Assembly: GCF_014805625.2 (NCBI RefSeq)
Contig: NW_023998517.1
Span: 1,807,155 to 1,871,154 of the forward strand
Source: Glossina fuscipes
Taxonomy: Eukaryota > Arthropoda > Insecta > Diptera > Glossinidae
Direction: 5' to 3'
DNA: 64,000 nt
Every line of letters begins with the position of its first letter. Positions within the stretch are counted from its first letter, which is position 1. The notes beneath the pieces are model-generated. The model saw nothing but the letters and a program-made list of their open reading frames with translations. It did no database searches and was not told where the DNA came from. Positions 1 through 12,180 of this stretch are shown here, in pieces. The position numbers and the translations under genes were made by a program.

Positions 1-959
1 TCAATGCTATTTTCAACTTGTAGAAAAGCAAAGGGATTTCGAAAGTTTACACAATTAACGTAAACACCTTTAACATGATAAGAGAAAAATCTCACTATGC
101 TCGAGAATCCACTCAGTCCCTGTAGTGTAGTCGTATGAATTCTTTAACGAATTTGCATAAACGTTGTGATGCCAGCGCTTCAACGGCTTGGTTACCACTT
201 CATTGTGGTCTCTTCTTTGCAAGGATGTTATTGCTTGCAACGGGACAGATCTACTCAAAATTTGTTTGCAAGATGTGTTTCTCTGTTATACGGATGGCGC
301 TCGCTGCAAAGATTAGTGAAAGACTCTGTAAGTCGCGTAAATTATTAGAGTAAAAACGATTCAGTTTATATTTAGGTGTAGGAGCTTTTCTAAACCGTTT
401 CGACATAATTTTTCTACAGTTTTGGACTATGTGGTTAAAAATTTTGGAACGGAACTACTTTGGACATAAATCATTTGATGGGGAAACGGATGCACTGCAT
501 ATACATATATATATTAGTTTTCAGCTTAAACTAAATAATTTCAAACACCGTAATTTTAAAAGACTTGCCCTAATAGCATCAAAGAAACTGTAAAGGAAGA
601 CCACTTTGCTTGCTCTATGTCCTTGATTCCCTTTTCCTTTTAATTAATCTACTGCTTTTTATAAAAATTATTATTATTTTTATTTACCTTAGAGGTGAGT
701 GACCGACAGCCGAAGCGGTCATTAATTTCTGATGCAACGTTTACTTCCTAAGGGCTAAGTACAAATAAAGAAAGCAAATTTAGATGAAGTCATACAAAAC
801 TGAATTGTCCCCATAGCCACATACACATAAAATGATGTCAGTCAAAATATCTTAAAAAGAAAATATTAAAAACAAATGAACACTATTCCCTACACCACTT
901 TGCTTGATATAGCTACTCATGTGACGTCTTTTAAAAATAAGGTTTTCTATGGGGAGTGG
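1..959. other. No supported gene
   Basis: Stretch 135-333 is less AT-rich and open in three frames, and ends near a GTAAGT at 328-333, so it could be an exon, but none of the translations is recognisable. The rest is AT-rich with nothing identified. Confidence 0.4.
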
Positions 960-1215
960 CATTGGTCCTTGCACTAAAACCTATCGGTTTACCAAATTAC
1001 GTTAAAATATTTCCAAAGTAGTAAACTATGGACAAGACAGCAATGCACACAGGCAGATATACAGACAGACAGGCACACCGTCAGACAGACAAAGATGCCA
1101 ACTGCGAGGCAGACAGACTAACATCGATGCTAAAAGTGATTTTCAAATTCTTCCGGGTACTGCATATATCGGAACAACATACCCTTGTACCACCCGAGGC
1201 GTAGAGTATAATTTA
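960..1215 (-). repeat. Dispersed fly repeat, TATACCCT/CTGTCTGTCTGT type, copy 1
   Basis: Read on the minus strand this starts with a diverged ATATACTC...GGTGGTACAAGGGTAT block, then has a run rich in CTGTCTGT (1046-1122), then AATTTGGTAAACCGATAG and GTGCAAGGACCAATGCCA. The same order of blocks occurs in the copies at 12.1 and 18.4 kb. It belongs to a diffuse class of dispersed non-coding repeats common in fly genomes; I do not assign a named family. Confidence 0.5.
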
Positions 1216-2337
1216 TGTTAAAATAAAAGCAAAGTCAACCGATATTAGCGACAAATATAACTGCTTTTAATCCCCCATTTTGAATGAAGAATCTTACTAA
1301 CCAAATACAAGGATAGATAATTAAATGGGCACAGAATGCTTCCTGAGAGCATGTATTTTTGTTAATTTATCGCCCGCTATATAAGGAAATAGTTCACTAT
1401 TCCTTCCAATGCAATAAGCAGTTGCAACGTTGCTCTTTTCTACTTGACTTTTTGACTTGACTTTACTATGAAACGCTTAGTAAAATAAGAGCGAAAAGAA
1501 CTCCTTACACAACTGTAGTTACTTTAAAGCAGCATTCCATTCCGCACGGAAACCAGCTGAGGAAGACCGCAGCGTTTAAATTCATTACAACTTAATTTCA
1601 AATCAAGAAATTGTTCATATCATAGGTAGTTGAGGAAAAAACCAATTGAGAAGTTGCTTCAACACTCGTACTTCTGTACACCGAGGCATTCAGATGCATA
1701 CATATATATGTTGTATATCGATTCGATTGCTTCTTGCTGCATTTATTTCGTTTAGCAGAGTTTCTGAATGTATCCATCCCGACTGCTTTACGAATGCCAA
1801 TCATTAAATATATGGATTTCACAGAAGAATGAAAATAATGCATAATTCAGAGACGAAAAATAAAAATGCGAATAAAAACAAGCGCGCACAACACACAAGC
1901 TATGGGACTAATGAATATGATAACGCGTTTTTAACATGCTTTTGAGTAGACATTTGTTTAAATGGCGAAAATCCTATATACACGACACAATGGCCAAAGC
2001 TGGTTAATGCGAGTAAAAATACAATGCGTATGGCGCAGAGAATAGAAAGCAACAATGTTGTATGCCAAAAAGGAAATCAGGCAGAAAGAACGTGTGCATT
2101 GTGAAAGTCATAAAACTGTCTGGAAATCTACAGTGATGTGGAGAATTTCAGCGAAGTCTAGAATGACAGCGGCGGCAATAACAATAATGTGTATAATTAC
2201 GAAAGAAAAATGAAACAAACAAAAATGAAACTTATTCGTGTTGAGAGCTTTTGGTCGAATCAGAGCAACGCTTCTTCTTCCAACCAACCCATTCTTCCAA
2301 AGGAACAATAATAAGCAAATTCAAGCAAAATTATCAT
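1216..2337. other. No gene seen
   Basis: AT-rich unique-looking sequence; only short chance open frames. Confidence 0.5.
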
Positions 2338-2400
2338 CTCGCTCGCTCGCTCGCTTGCTCTCGCTCTCGCTGTCTCTCTCTCTTTCTCTCTCTCTGTCTT
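2338..2400. repeat. Microsatellite (TCGC)n/(TC)n
   Basis: CTCG/CTCT-rich tract grading from TCGC units to TC units; encodes a poly-Leu/Ser artefact. Confidence 0.95.
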
Positions 2401-2969
2401 ACTCCTTTGTTAATATAATCCTCCTTTTAACTTATATATCTATGCTACGAGAACCTACCTACATATTATGTATGTTTGAGAATTATTTTATGCGATTATG
2501 TCCTTCGAATAGTTTTCAAATGCGTTAGAGAAACGTAAACGCCTGAGGAAATTGTATTTCACACATATTACTTTGTTAATAACGAATGCGTGATTTAAAT
2601 ATTTTAATTGCACATTTGTGTACATACACACTGACATCATAAACCGTTCTAATATTATAATAAATCCAAAGAGAATGACAATCAATATGCTTATGTACGT
2701 GTGCGTGTGTGTATGTGTGAGTAAACCCGTTGGGATCATTTTATGGTCTCGCATGTTACGTAAGAGAGGAGACGACGAGTAGTTAAGCAGTAGCAGTAGT
2801 AGCATAAAATATAAAAGAATTCAACTAAAATCTCGTTTTGCATTATTTTTTGATTGTTGTTATTGTTGTTATTGTTGTCGTTGTTTGTCGTTTCTGGATC
2901 GTTAACTGAATTGCCAAGTGATACATTTGATTTCTTAACAAAAACACAAGGGCAAAAAGAACAATTTTT

Positions 2970-2971
<2 letters not shown>

Positions 2972-2999
<28 letters not shown>
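2972..2999. repeat. Poly-T, 28 bases
   Basis: Uninterrupted T-run about 130 bases before the 400-N gap; possibly one cause of a difficult assembly. Confidence 0.95.
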
Positions 3000-3003
<4 letters not shown>

Positions 3004-3128
3004 TAACAAATCGTAAAAGCTGAATGCCATCACATAATAATAGATATTCCAATAAAATGACAACGTTTCTTAAGTGCTTGAAAAAATAGCGTTCACAAGC
3101 TGAAAGTATTCTATAGCGAAAATGTTAT

Positions 3129-3528
3129 NNNNNNNNNNNNNNNNNNNNNNNNNNNNNNNNNNNNNNNNNNNNNNNNNNNNNNNNNNNNNNNNNNNNNNNN
3201 NNNNNNNNNNNNNNNNNNNNNNNNNNNNNNNNNNNNNNNNNNNNNNNNNNNNNNNNNNNNNNNNNNNNNNNNNNNNNNNNNNNNNNNNNNNNNNNNNNNN
3301 NNNNNNNNNNNNNNNNNNNNNNNNNNNNNNNNNNNNNNNNNNNNNNNNNNNNNNNNNNNNNNNNNNNNNNNNNNNNNNNNNNNNNNNNNNNNNNNNNNNN
3401 NNNNNNNNNNNNNNNNNNNNNNNNNNNNNNNNNNNNNNNNNNNNNNNNNNNNNNNNNNNNNNNNNNNNNNNNNNNNNNNNNNNNNNNNNNNNNNNNNNNN
3501 NNNNNNNNNNNNNNNNNNNNNNNNNNNN
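3129..3528. other. Assembly gap, 400 N
   Basis: Unbroken run of N. Any open frame crossing it is meaningless. Confidence 1.
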
Positions 3529-4796
3529 AAATAAAAATTTAATCTGCAATCGGCAAGAGCTGAACTTCATGCACCCGATCGCTGAAAGGTCTCCTTTCGT
3601 AAACTCGAATTGATAATGAAACAAACCGATGTAAGGGAAGCACATTACCTAAAAACTATTTAAAACTCATTTAGCCTCTAATCTGGTCGTTTCTTGTCAT
3701 TCGATGTGTTTTTCTGCCTAATGTTTTGTTAAAATAATTTCACACTAATTGGATAACTGACTCAAACATATCCAAATTCATTAAACCACAATTGCACGAT
3801 TGGTGTACGTAGGAAACGCCGAGATAGGACATGGTGTGTGCACTCGTTGTTATACCACAAGCATCACATAACATGATATGCCTTCATCATCATACACACT
3901 AGAGAGAGGTCAGCATAAAATATACAACAAAATGGTATACGAGAATTCATTTGATGTTGTGCATTTTATGAAAAGAAAAAGAAAGGGATGAATTCATATT
4001 TACACACTTCTACTTTCGACAACAGCAACGACAATACAAGGAACCTGTATTTCACCAAAAAAAAAAAAAAGCCATATTTGACCGACCCTCTAAACGCTTA
4101 TGGCCGTTAAAATCAAAATAACAATAGCAACATGTTCATGCATTGTTTGTGAACAGTTTCTACGTTTGGCTGTATGACGTGTCGCGCTCTTCACAAGAGC
4201 TTCACAGACCAGATTGTCTGTTTAGGTTTCTCTCGTTTCATTTTCTTCGTTTTTTTTTTTTTTTTTGTGAATGCGCTTAATGGGTTCACCTCATACGTCA
4301 ATATATATTAATATGTATATATTTTGTACGTGTGTATGAATGTATGTATGTGTTTGTTGTGAATATACAGCACAAAATTTGCGCTTATATAGCATTATTG
4401 GTTGTTGATGGGTATTTAAAAATGTGTTGCTCGAAATATTACATAGGTTTCGATTTTATAACCATGCATTCATACATCCATTCGTTTGATGAACAATAAA
4501 GAGTTTTTGATGTAGTAGTAGCAGCGTTTATTTGAAAATTCTTACTCCTGCTCGAAAATATGATGAAATATTTCTTTAAGGAGTGCACAAAGAAAGAAGC
4601 CATTGTTTGGCTACACGACTACAAACAAAGAGCGAATACCCGTTTTAGCTGTCAGAAAATCGTCCTTATCGCTAGAGAGAAAAGAATACTTTCCTGAGCC
4701 CGATTGGGCAAACTTGCTTCGAATAAGGAAAGAACCGAAAAGTTATTCAATTAACATAAAAAGGGAAGCGTGAAAATTATAACAAAAATTTTAAAT

Positions 4797-4949
4797 GTGT
4801 AACATATTTTCGGACAATAAAATCACCTTTTCGGCGGACATAAAATTGTATGCAAGTAAACGGGCAATGCGGGGGAGCTTTACGGAAAAGTCGTACTTTG
4901 AGACGGAAATTAGAAATGTAAACCATATTTTCGGACAGGCATTAAATTC
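4797..4949. repeat. Direct repeat, about 120-bp spacing
   Basis: TGTAACATATTTTCGGACAA (4799) and TGTAAACCATATTTTCGGAC (4917) are near-identical blocks in the same direction, both followed shortly by TAAA. A GCGGACATAAAATTG block at 4834 partly echoes them. Confidence 0.6.
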
Positions 4950-7224
4950 TAAACACGTCATATAACATTTATAGGAGAGCTTGATACTATTGTTATTTTC
5001 AGGACAAATTCTCATCTCTAAGGAACTATGATTTTATCTGCTAACAAAGAGAGTAAATCACGTGTTATGATCACATTGCAATAAAGGGCATCTGTGTGGT
5101 GCTTATTTAATACGAACGAATCAAAAGTATCTTTCGAAATTTCTAAAGTGCCGAAGAAGTACGGACCGTTAAACCGGCGAATATAATTAATCGCCTATAA
5201 GAACGTGCCTATCGAAGCATTCTTAAAATAGATCTCCTAGTGAATGGCTAGTTTTTGTTTTTTATTAATTTTTTTAGTAGACAGGCGCCTCTCGCAAGCG
5301 TCAACACATAGTGCTGCAAGCGCCAAGACATTATATTTGAATGTAATCGAAAAAAAGGAAAGAAGAACAATAAACAACCGAGATATAAAATTTAGAAAAA
5401 CTACTTTTTTTTTTTATTTATATATAATTTGTTTTTTTGTTTTTGTTTTTTTTTTTTTCTTCCTCACTGGAGCGTTTATGAACTTTACGCAAAATCAGAA
5501 AAAAATATGCTTGCGAATTTTGAATTTAGAAAATCTTAAGTGAATCTTGCCGATACATTGAATATCGCGAATATGCATTTACACACACACACACGCACAC
5601 ACATACATATATTTATTATTGGGGGCAAAAGCAAACGCTCTTATGGGTGAATGTGTTGTGTTTATACGCATGTATATGCTGTGCGGCATCAAGTAGGGAC
5701 ACGAGACGCCGCCTTATAATTCATAGTTGTGGGAATATTTTATGAGTACTTGAGCACTTTACGATCCCATTAAAATGAACCGAAACAAATAATTAAAAAT
5801 TTCGCTTCGAATTTCATTCATAATTGGCATTTTTCATATACTCTCTTGTTTCTTTATTAATATGTTTATATCTAAAAGTAAAGAGATTTTTTTTGTTTTC
5901 AGTTTTAAAAAAATAAAAAAAAAAAAATTAAAAAAAAGAGAAAAAATATAATAAACTAAAAATTGTAAATAAATTTTTAATTTGTTGCAATATTTTATTA
6001 ACTAAGTAATGGGTTTTCGTGCGTTTCTCTGGCTTTGTATTTGCTTTGCATATATATATATATGTTTTCTTCCTTCTCGAGTAAATATGGAAAGAAAGCA
6101 AACGTACATCTAACAATTTGTTCTGCAACATTGTTTGTCATTTCATGTTTCTGTTTAAATACTTTAAGCTTTCTTTGTTCAACGAAATTTAGCTAAATGT
6201 TATCAAAAATCCACTGTGGGTTCAATAGAGTTAAAATTCTCTTATAGATGTATGCGTGTCACACTAAGAGTTTGCTTTTATTGTTTCTTTAGCATTTTTT
6301 AATCCAGTCCTATACTTTATTATATGTATGTTTGCCTACTTGCCACTTACTATATGGTTCTTGCTGCTCTACTAGTAGCGGTTACGATGAGTGACAAAGA
6401 GAAATGGAAGCAACGCGCCAGTACCCGAATCTCAAATCTCATGAGAGGACAAAAGAGGTAGGACGGTATAGTCAACCAACATCTCGTGGTAATGGGAAAG
6501 CGGTATCGGGACGAGTTCTCTCTCTCGCAGTGTAGGATCACTAGTTGACAGTGCGCTGACAAGTTCTCGCTTTCGAGAAAGTCAATTCCTGTACAACAAT
6601 TGGAATTTATAGCCTAAGAATTGTCGAAGGATTCAGTTTTAGTTGTTGTTTCGGAATTATCCTTTGCTACCATGCAATTTATGCCCAAAGCATTACATTA
6701 GTAAAACGCTGCTTGTACATCCTAGCTTTCTTCCTCTATGTGACCCATAAATTTTGTACTTATGTAGTATTATTAAAGATGCTCGTTTTAATTTTTTCCA
6801 TATTTTGTTGGATTGTTGTCGTCATATTTCAAGGACTAATGATGGGAACTGCCAGGAATTTTATAACTTAATAGAGAAACGAGTGAGAATTTACTTTCTC
6901 GTCTTATATCATTGCGCTAAATAATCAGGAATGATATAAAAAAGACAGTTGCGGTCTCGGTGAAGTTTGATTTTCCAAGCATAGTTCCTGTGGACAGTGG
7001 TGGACCGTATTCCATTCATTCCACGTTCAATTTTTTTATCTTTTCTCGAACACACTCAAACGCACACGATTTATTTTGGCATACCACACTGCTTATCAAT
7101 AAGTTAGTCCTCTCAATGCTGCCACTTTTCAATATTTTTTACAACTAATTTTTTCTTATTCATTATTCATTCGTTCTCGAGAGAAAGACTGTTGCAGTTT
7201 TATTAATTCATTATTCATTCATTT
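4950..7224. other. No gene seen
   Basis: Mostly AT-rich with T- and A-runs (5404-5460, 5885-5945). A less AT-rich island at about 6350-6600 has a 70-codon minus-strand frame without recognisable content. Confidence 0.45.
5581..5611. repeat. Microsatellite (AC)n
   Basis: Imperfect CA tract running into ATACATATAT. Confidence 0.95.
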
Positions 7225-7893
7225 TTAATCAAAATATATTCCGTCATTTTCTACAACTTTGTCCCATCCAAGCCACGCTTCTTCAATCTGAACAAGTAGT
7301 AATCAGAACACGTTTCTGGGTGCAGCAGAGCAACAGCTGCGAGCTGCAACAGTGTATCGAGCCTTGTAACAATGTGGTCGAGCCTTGTTAGGCAAGGGGG
7401 TGAGTTTTCGTCTATTAACCGCTATGTCTGATCTTTCCTGCAACAATACATCTTTCAATTTGTTCCATTGATGTCAGTAGACACCTGCAGTAAGGTTGTA
7501 TCCACTATACCTTGCCTTTATTATTAGCCATGAATATTCCTCTTGATATCGATGTTGACGATTCTCCTGGACAAACCTACGATTGTTTGCGCTTGAGATT
7601 GCCGCAGTAGATTCACTATTCATCGCCGGTCATAACAAGCCAAAGAAAACTTTTTCTTTGTCGACCAAGCAATGAAATCTCGATTTCGGTCAATTTGTAC
7701 GGTAGTGATTTTTTCTCTTTTTGCATCTTTCCCTTCGCATATAAACGTCTAGGCATAGTTAATTCGTTAGCTAATTTTTTGAGTTGGGTTTTCGACCAAC
7801 AAGTCTTGCAATTTATTGTCGTCCAGGCCGTAAACCGTGATATGATATGGGATACGATAGAGCAGCATTACTCCTATAAGTTTTTGCAAGTGT
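7225..7893 (-). pseudogene. Decayed mariner transposase (irritans-like)
   Basis: Read on the minus strand, this is a broken mariner-family DDD transposase. In order: a helix-turn-helix portion LQDLLVENPTQKIS (about 7830-7760); the linker block GKMQKEKKSLPYKLTE; the block RQRKSFLWLVMTGDE holding the first catalytic Asp (GAT at 7624-7622); IYCGNLKRKQS, matching the family block after TGDEKW; SDYYLFR with the third catalytic Asp; and the C-terminal block WDKVVENDGIYFD, which runs straight into TAA at 7225-7227. Two stops (7613-7618) replace the usual Lys-Trp after TGDE, more stops and frameshifts follow, and the HPPYSPDLAP and pre-C-terminal parts are largely deleted. The first 80 or so residues could not be recognised, and no terminal inverted repeats were found. 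The order of blocks with correct spacing makes the family call firm; the subfamily is inferred from the C-terminus and the linker. It cannot encode active enzyme. Confidence 0.88.
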
Positions 7894-8827
7894 TTGAAGG
7901 GCGTCCAGAGGAGAGGTGGAGAGAAGGTCGAAATCATCGAACTTAATCGCATTACTTTATTATTTTCACTAACAGATGGCGCTGATCTAAATTTCATGAA
8001 AGGGCAATTCGATCAAACGCATAAATATAGGACGTAAGCATATAAATTTACTGACGGGTTATAGCTCTAGATGGAGACGACGACGAGCGCGTTATAAGAC
8101 AATTCCCCTCTCGTAATCCATCTATGCCTAAGTAGTAGGGCCCACTGTGCGCTTTCAATAAGAATTCGTAACAAACACATATTATTGTCGTTGGCGTGAT
8201 TTGCGTTTTAAGGCGTGTGCTCAGAATCGTGCAATTGCATATGTTTTATACAAATACATGCTTAGACACGCCTGTGTAAAAAATGTTGTTTATTTTTCTT
8301 TAGGAATGTGTGTGTACACGCGTGTACATACATTTACATTCACTTTGGAAACTTGGACATTTTTTATAGCTTAAAATATAAATTAAACTTAAAACTAAAC
8401 TAAACGAAAAAAATACAGTAGGGCACACAACACACAGCAAGCGCGCACTTACATAAGCCGGCGTACTTAAAAAAAATCCAAAAATAACGGAAATGCGTAG
8501 AACGTTAATTTGTTGCATCAACAAACAACAATTAATGGAATAATAACTAAAATTATCTTCACGAATGTATGTTAAGCATACGAATAAGAACAAAATTCTA
8601 GTTTTCCGTATGTGCCTCGTAAAATGCACTTTTTCCCTGATTTATGACTTGAAATACGTAAAAATAAAAGGCAGAGGCAGTCGCGCAAAGTTTGAAAAAA
8701 ATGAAATAAAGTTTCAAGTGAAGGGATCGGTTAGGGCAGAATATGGAGGAGGAGAGCGTTTAGCAGGAAACTTTATTTGAAGAAGAACACCACAACAACA
8801 GCAGGTTGTCTATGGAATTTTATGTTA

Positions 8828-8887
8828 ATAGTAGTGGCAGTAATAGTAAATAGTAGTAGTAATAGTAGTAGTAGTAGTAGTAGTAGT
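8828..8887. repeat. Microsatellite (AGT)n
   Basis: Imperfect AGT/AAT units, perfect at the 3' side (8864-8887). Gives an Asn/Ser-rich artefact frame. Confidence 0.95.
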
Positions 8888-9015
8888 TTGCAGTATAAAG
8901 CCGAAGCTAATGAAGTCATCAGTCAGCAAAGTAGCAATGCCCGTTGCTGGTTAGTGAAGTTGTGGGTGTTATTGGATATCTTTCTCCTTCTTATTTTTCT
9001 CGTTTCATTGTCACT

Positions 9016-9053
9016 ACATATACATATATACATATATATATATATATATGTAC
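9016..9053. repeat. Microsatellite (TA)n with ACATA interruptions
   Basis: ATACATATATACATATATAT-type tract. Confidence 0.95.
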
Positions 9054-9700
9054 GTAGCCTTAGATGGTAATTTGTTCAGGTTAAAATTACATTTTTACGT
9101 GACCACTTGCCAGGAAATGTTATTTATGCGCAGCGGCAACATTCAATACTATAACTCAGTCGCTATGGTCATCGCATACTTATGTATATTCAATAATTGG
9201 AAAAGTTTCAATATTGGATTTTCCTAACAAACACTCGCACCCAAGCGTAAATACAGCTACATAGACAATTTTCAGTGAAATATAATTGAAATGGAGGGCG
9301 GGAAATTCAATTGTCTGGACGTAACGATTGCATTGCATACAATTGACGACAATTTTAAAATTTTAACGCACATCGACGTCTACCAATGATTGATTAATTT
9401 TTAAAACAATTTCATGGTTAAACTTAAAAGGATTTCAGAATGTGACTGCAAACAACATGAAGAAGAAAAGAGAGAGAGAACGGCGTAAATTGTGATGAAT
9501 ATTGGATATACGAAACAATAATGCTTAAGAGTAGTTGAAAAGTATTACTCTGTCCCAAAGCTGGTGCGCAAATTGTTGTAAAATTGTTAATAATATATCT
9601 TTCCCTACGTAAGAACAATTAAGAGAACGTTCAAGTATCGAAAAGACTTGTCTCGTCAATTCGGAGAAAACTATTATGTAGATGAAATATCGGCTCTCTT

Positions 9701-9915
9701 TAGCGATTTGGACCCTATTGCAGAAATAACTCTCCACGACTTCGGAGTAAGGTTTATAACAATGTATCACATGGTACTTCAGTGTGAAGCCTATGTAACA
9801 TATAGGAGTAGTAGTTAAGAGTTGTCGCTTCATCGATTTCGGCCCAATTGCAGAACTAACTCTTCACGGTTTCGGGGTGGGGCTTGATAATAACAGATCA
9901 TCTTAGTATAGCGCC
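9701..9915. repeat. Tandem duplication, 130-bp unit
   Basis: Unit 1 from 9701 (GCGATTTGGACCCTATTGCA) and unit 2 from 9831 (TCGATTTCGGCCCAATTGCA) align over at least 53 bases with about a dozen mismatches, continuing through CAACTCTTCACGG-like and TTCGGAGTAAGG-like blocks. The second unit is incomplete. No coding frame spans both. Confidence 0.75.
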
Positions 9916-10877
9916 ATCCATTGAATTCTCTTTATAGATAGCATTTAAGAGCCGTCCGTGACTGACAAATAGATTCAACGTCTAACAAATTTGGCAAAAA
10001 TTTAAATTATAGAACCCTAAGCGCTCTCCTCGACTAATCTTCTTACTTCTTCATCGAAATAAGAAGAGAAGACCTTGAATGGGAGTATCTCTCGATCTAC
10101 AAATCGAAAGTTTAGTTCACAGTTTGCAGAGAACAATTTCGTTTTTAGTGGAGAACGATTTTCATAAAATATTTACGATCTGCGTTAATATAAATTTGCA
10201 ATAATTAAAGTTTGTACTAAGTGCAAATTATTTGAAATGATTGCATTTTTCGTCTTTCATTTGCCATAAAATTCTAAAAAAATTGTTGAACTCGTAAATT
10301 TGACACTTTCTATCTTATATTTACAAGCATTTTTAAGTGCCTTAACAGGCTCTTGTCAGCTAAAGGAACCATTAAAAGTAAGTTTTAGTGGCAAATGCAT
10401 TATAAAAAATAAAATTCACAATCCAGCTTGTTTGGAGTGGACTTTTATTAACTGATATTTTTATTTTTTTTTTCTTTTTGTTTTTTGTAAAGTGTGTTTT
10501 TAGAAAAACTCTTGTTTCCTTTCTCTTCTCTTTTTTTTTTTGCAAAATATTTTTTGCTTGCATTAACTTATCGGAATTATAGCAAGCAAGTGTGAAATAT
10601 TTATGTACATTTATATTTTTATTATATTATAATAATTTTAGAATAAGGCCAAATTCTCATGGCGGACTCTTCGTTTTTTGGGGGTGGGGGGTGGGGGTGA
10701 AGGTTCAACCATCAGGTAAGGAATGAGGGAGAAATATTGCAAAAATTGTGATACCTTGGTTTTCCGAAAGGCTAAGTTCCAATCCCTTACACCATTGCTG
10801 AAATAATAAATTTTGCATTTCACGCTTTCAACGTTCATTAGTCATTCGGCACGACGTCTAACTACAACACGTATACT

Positions 10878-10985
10878 AATGATACTCGTAGCTAGTAGTA
10901 GTAGCGCTCCTAGAGTAGTCGTAGGACTAGTAGTAGGAATAACAATAGGGACAACGACGGTAGCATGAGCAACAGTAATAGTACT
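10878..10985. repeat. Degenerate TAG/AAC-rich triplet tract
   Basis: TAGTAGTAG-rich text mixed with AACAATAGG and ACAACGACGG; probably a decayed trinucleotide repeat. Confidence 0.6.
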
Positions 10986-11396
10986 AATATTGTATATAAT
11001 TTTTATCGATTCTTCCCCTCTTTTTTGCTATAATTATTGTCATCTCTTTAAAATAAAATGCTTTGAAAGAACAATTAGTCGACTATCAGCTTAAAAATCG
11101 TTCGTACTTCTTTAACTCTTTTTAAAGGCTGCGAAGATAAATTCGAATTTTAGTAGCAAAGACACTCACCAACCTTAACACAGCTCTGTAAATGCTCTGT
11201 TAAGTAGTTCGGATTAAGATATTGGTTGGATTTGGAAGCCCACTCCTTACGAATCTCTATGAAAATATCTTTCAAACATGCTGGAAGAACGCTCATCCGT
11301 TTCTTACCCGAAATATTCTTAACAATTTTTCAAGAACAACATAAAAAGAATCAAATCTGAGATCCTAAGGCAGGCCAAACTAAAAAATATCTATAT

Positions 11397-11429
11397 AAAC
11401 CAAGTTTAAACCAAGTTTAAACCAAGTTT
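11397..11429. repeat. Three perfect copies of an 11-bp unit
   Basis: AAACCAAGTTT is repeated three times without error at 11397, 11408 and 11419. The unit is itself nearly palindromic (AAAC...GTTT). Confidence 0.95.
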
Positions 11430-12054
11430 TTCATAAGTAATTGTAGAAAGAAGAGTCACAAATTCACTAAAAATTGATGCTACATATAATTTTCCAAGTA
11501 TTAGTTTACGTTAAAAATATATCGACAGAAAATCAAAATCTTATTTTCATCGAATTAGAGAGAAAATCTATAATTACGAAAATCGTAAGAAGCACTCTAT
11601 GGGCTCCTTTGGAGAATACAAGAAGATATTCGCCTGATAATATGGTGATACCTGGAACTCTGTTGCGATGTTGTACAATGGGTGGCTACATGCACTCACG
11701 CGAGCGTGTGTCGTTTTCCTTACATTTTCATTAGATATATTTCGAAAGAAATACCTTATCCGCAGTGAATTTTGCCTAGCATGCCGATGCCCTCATTAAG
11801 AACCTTTTTGGTTTCGAGGACCAAAATTTATGATCTGGACATCATGTGATAATTGGAAGTAGTGAGGTGTGGAGAATAACCCGCAAGTTTTCAGCAGCAA
11901 TTCTGGCCTTTCTCACAATCCCTCGACCTTGTTTCGAGAGGATCTTTATTGACCGCATTTTTTCCTTATGCTACCTCTCATAGATAATACTAGATGAAAA
12001 ATTCCTTGTTAACAAGTAATCCTTAATAGTTTGAACGGATGTATGCAACATTCA

Positions 12055-12180
12055 TTTAATTGTTTCCGTCCGCCTGTTCGTCTTGTTTTCTTGTGCTCGG
12101 CCCACAATTTTATAATATACTGGCTGATGAAATTTGGCGTAAGGACGGACGCTATTACCACTTTTTCGATCGCTTCCCAT
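12055..12180 (+). repeat. Dispersed fly repeat, copy 2 (internal part)
   Basis: Contains CCGTCCGCCTGTTCGTCTTG, then GCTGATGAAATTTGGC, then AAGGACGGACGCTATT. The 16-base block GCTGATGAAATTTGGC is identical to the copy at 18.48 kb, and the AAGGACG...GCTATT block also matches. About 25 bases present in the other copy between these blocks are missing here. Confidence 0.55.

Larger units (their letters stand above)
2401..4796. other. Non-coding with triplet repeats and gap 1
   Basis: Holds a GTAGTA-type tract (2786-2803), a GTTATT-type tract (2851-2890), the poly-T and the 400-N gap, A- and T-runs near 4060 and 4251, and TGTATG-rich text at 4325-4355. No gene recognised. Confidence 0.5.
7894..9700. 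other. Non-coding; possible lost 5' part of the mariner
   Basis: The first 200 bases are where the mariner N-terminus should lie on the minus strand, but only disconnected stretches can be read. The rest holds the AGT and TA microsatellites. Confidence 0.45.
9916..12054. other. No gene seen
   Basis: AT-rich, with a G-run GGGGGTGGGGGGTGGGGG at 10680-10697 that could form a G-quadruplex on the plus strand, the TAG-rich tract and the 11-bp triplication. Confidence 0.45.

Noticed and set aside
3070..3645. Open frames of 163 and 191 codons on the two strands.
   Set aside because: They are almost entirely N from the assembly gap; the same holds for frames across 56458-56557.
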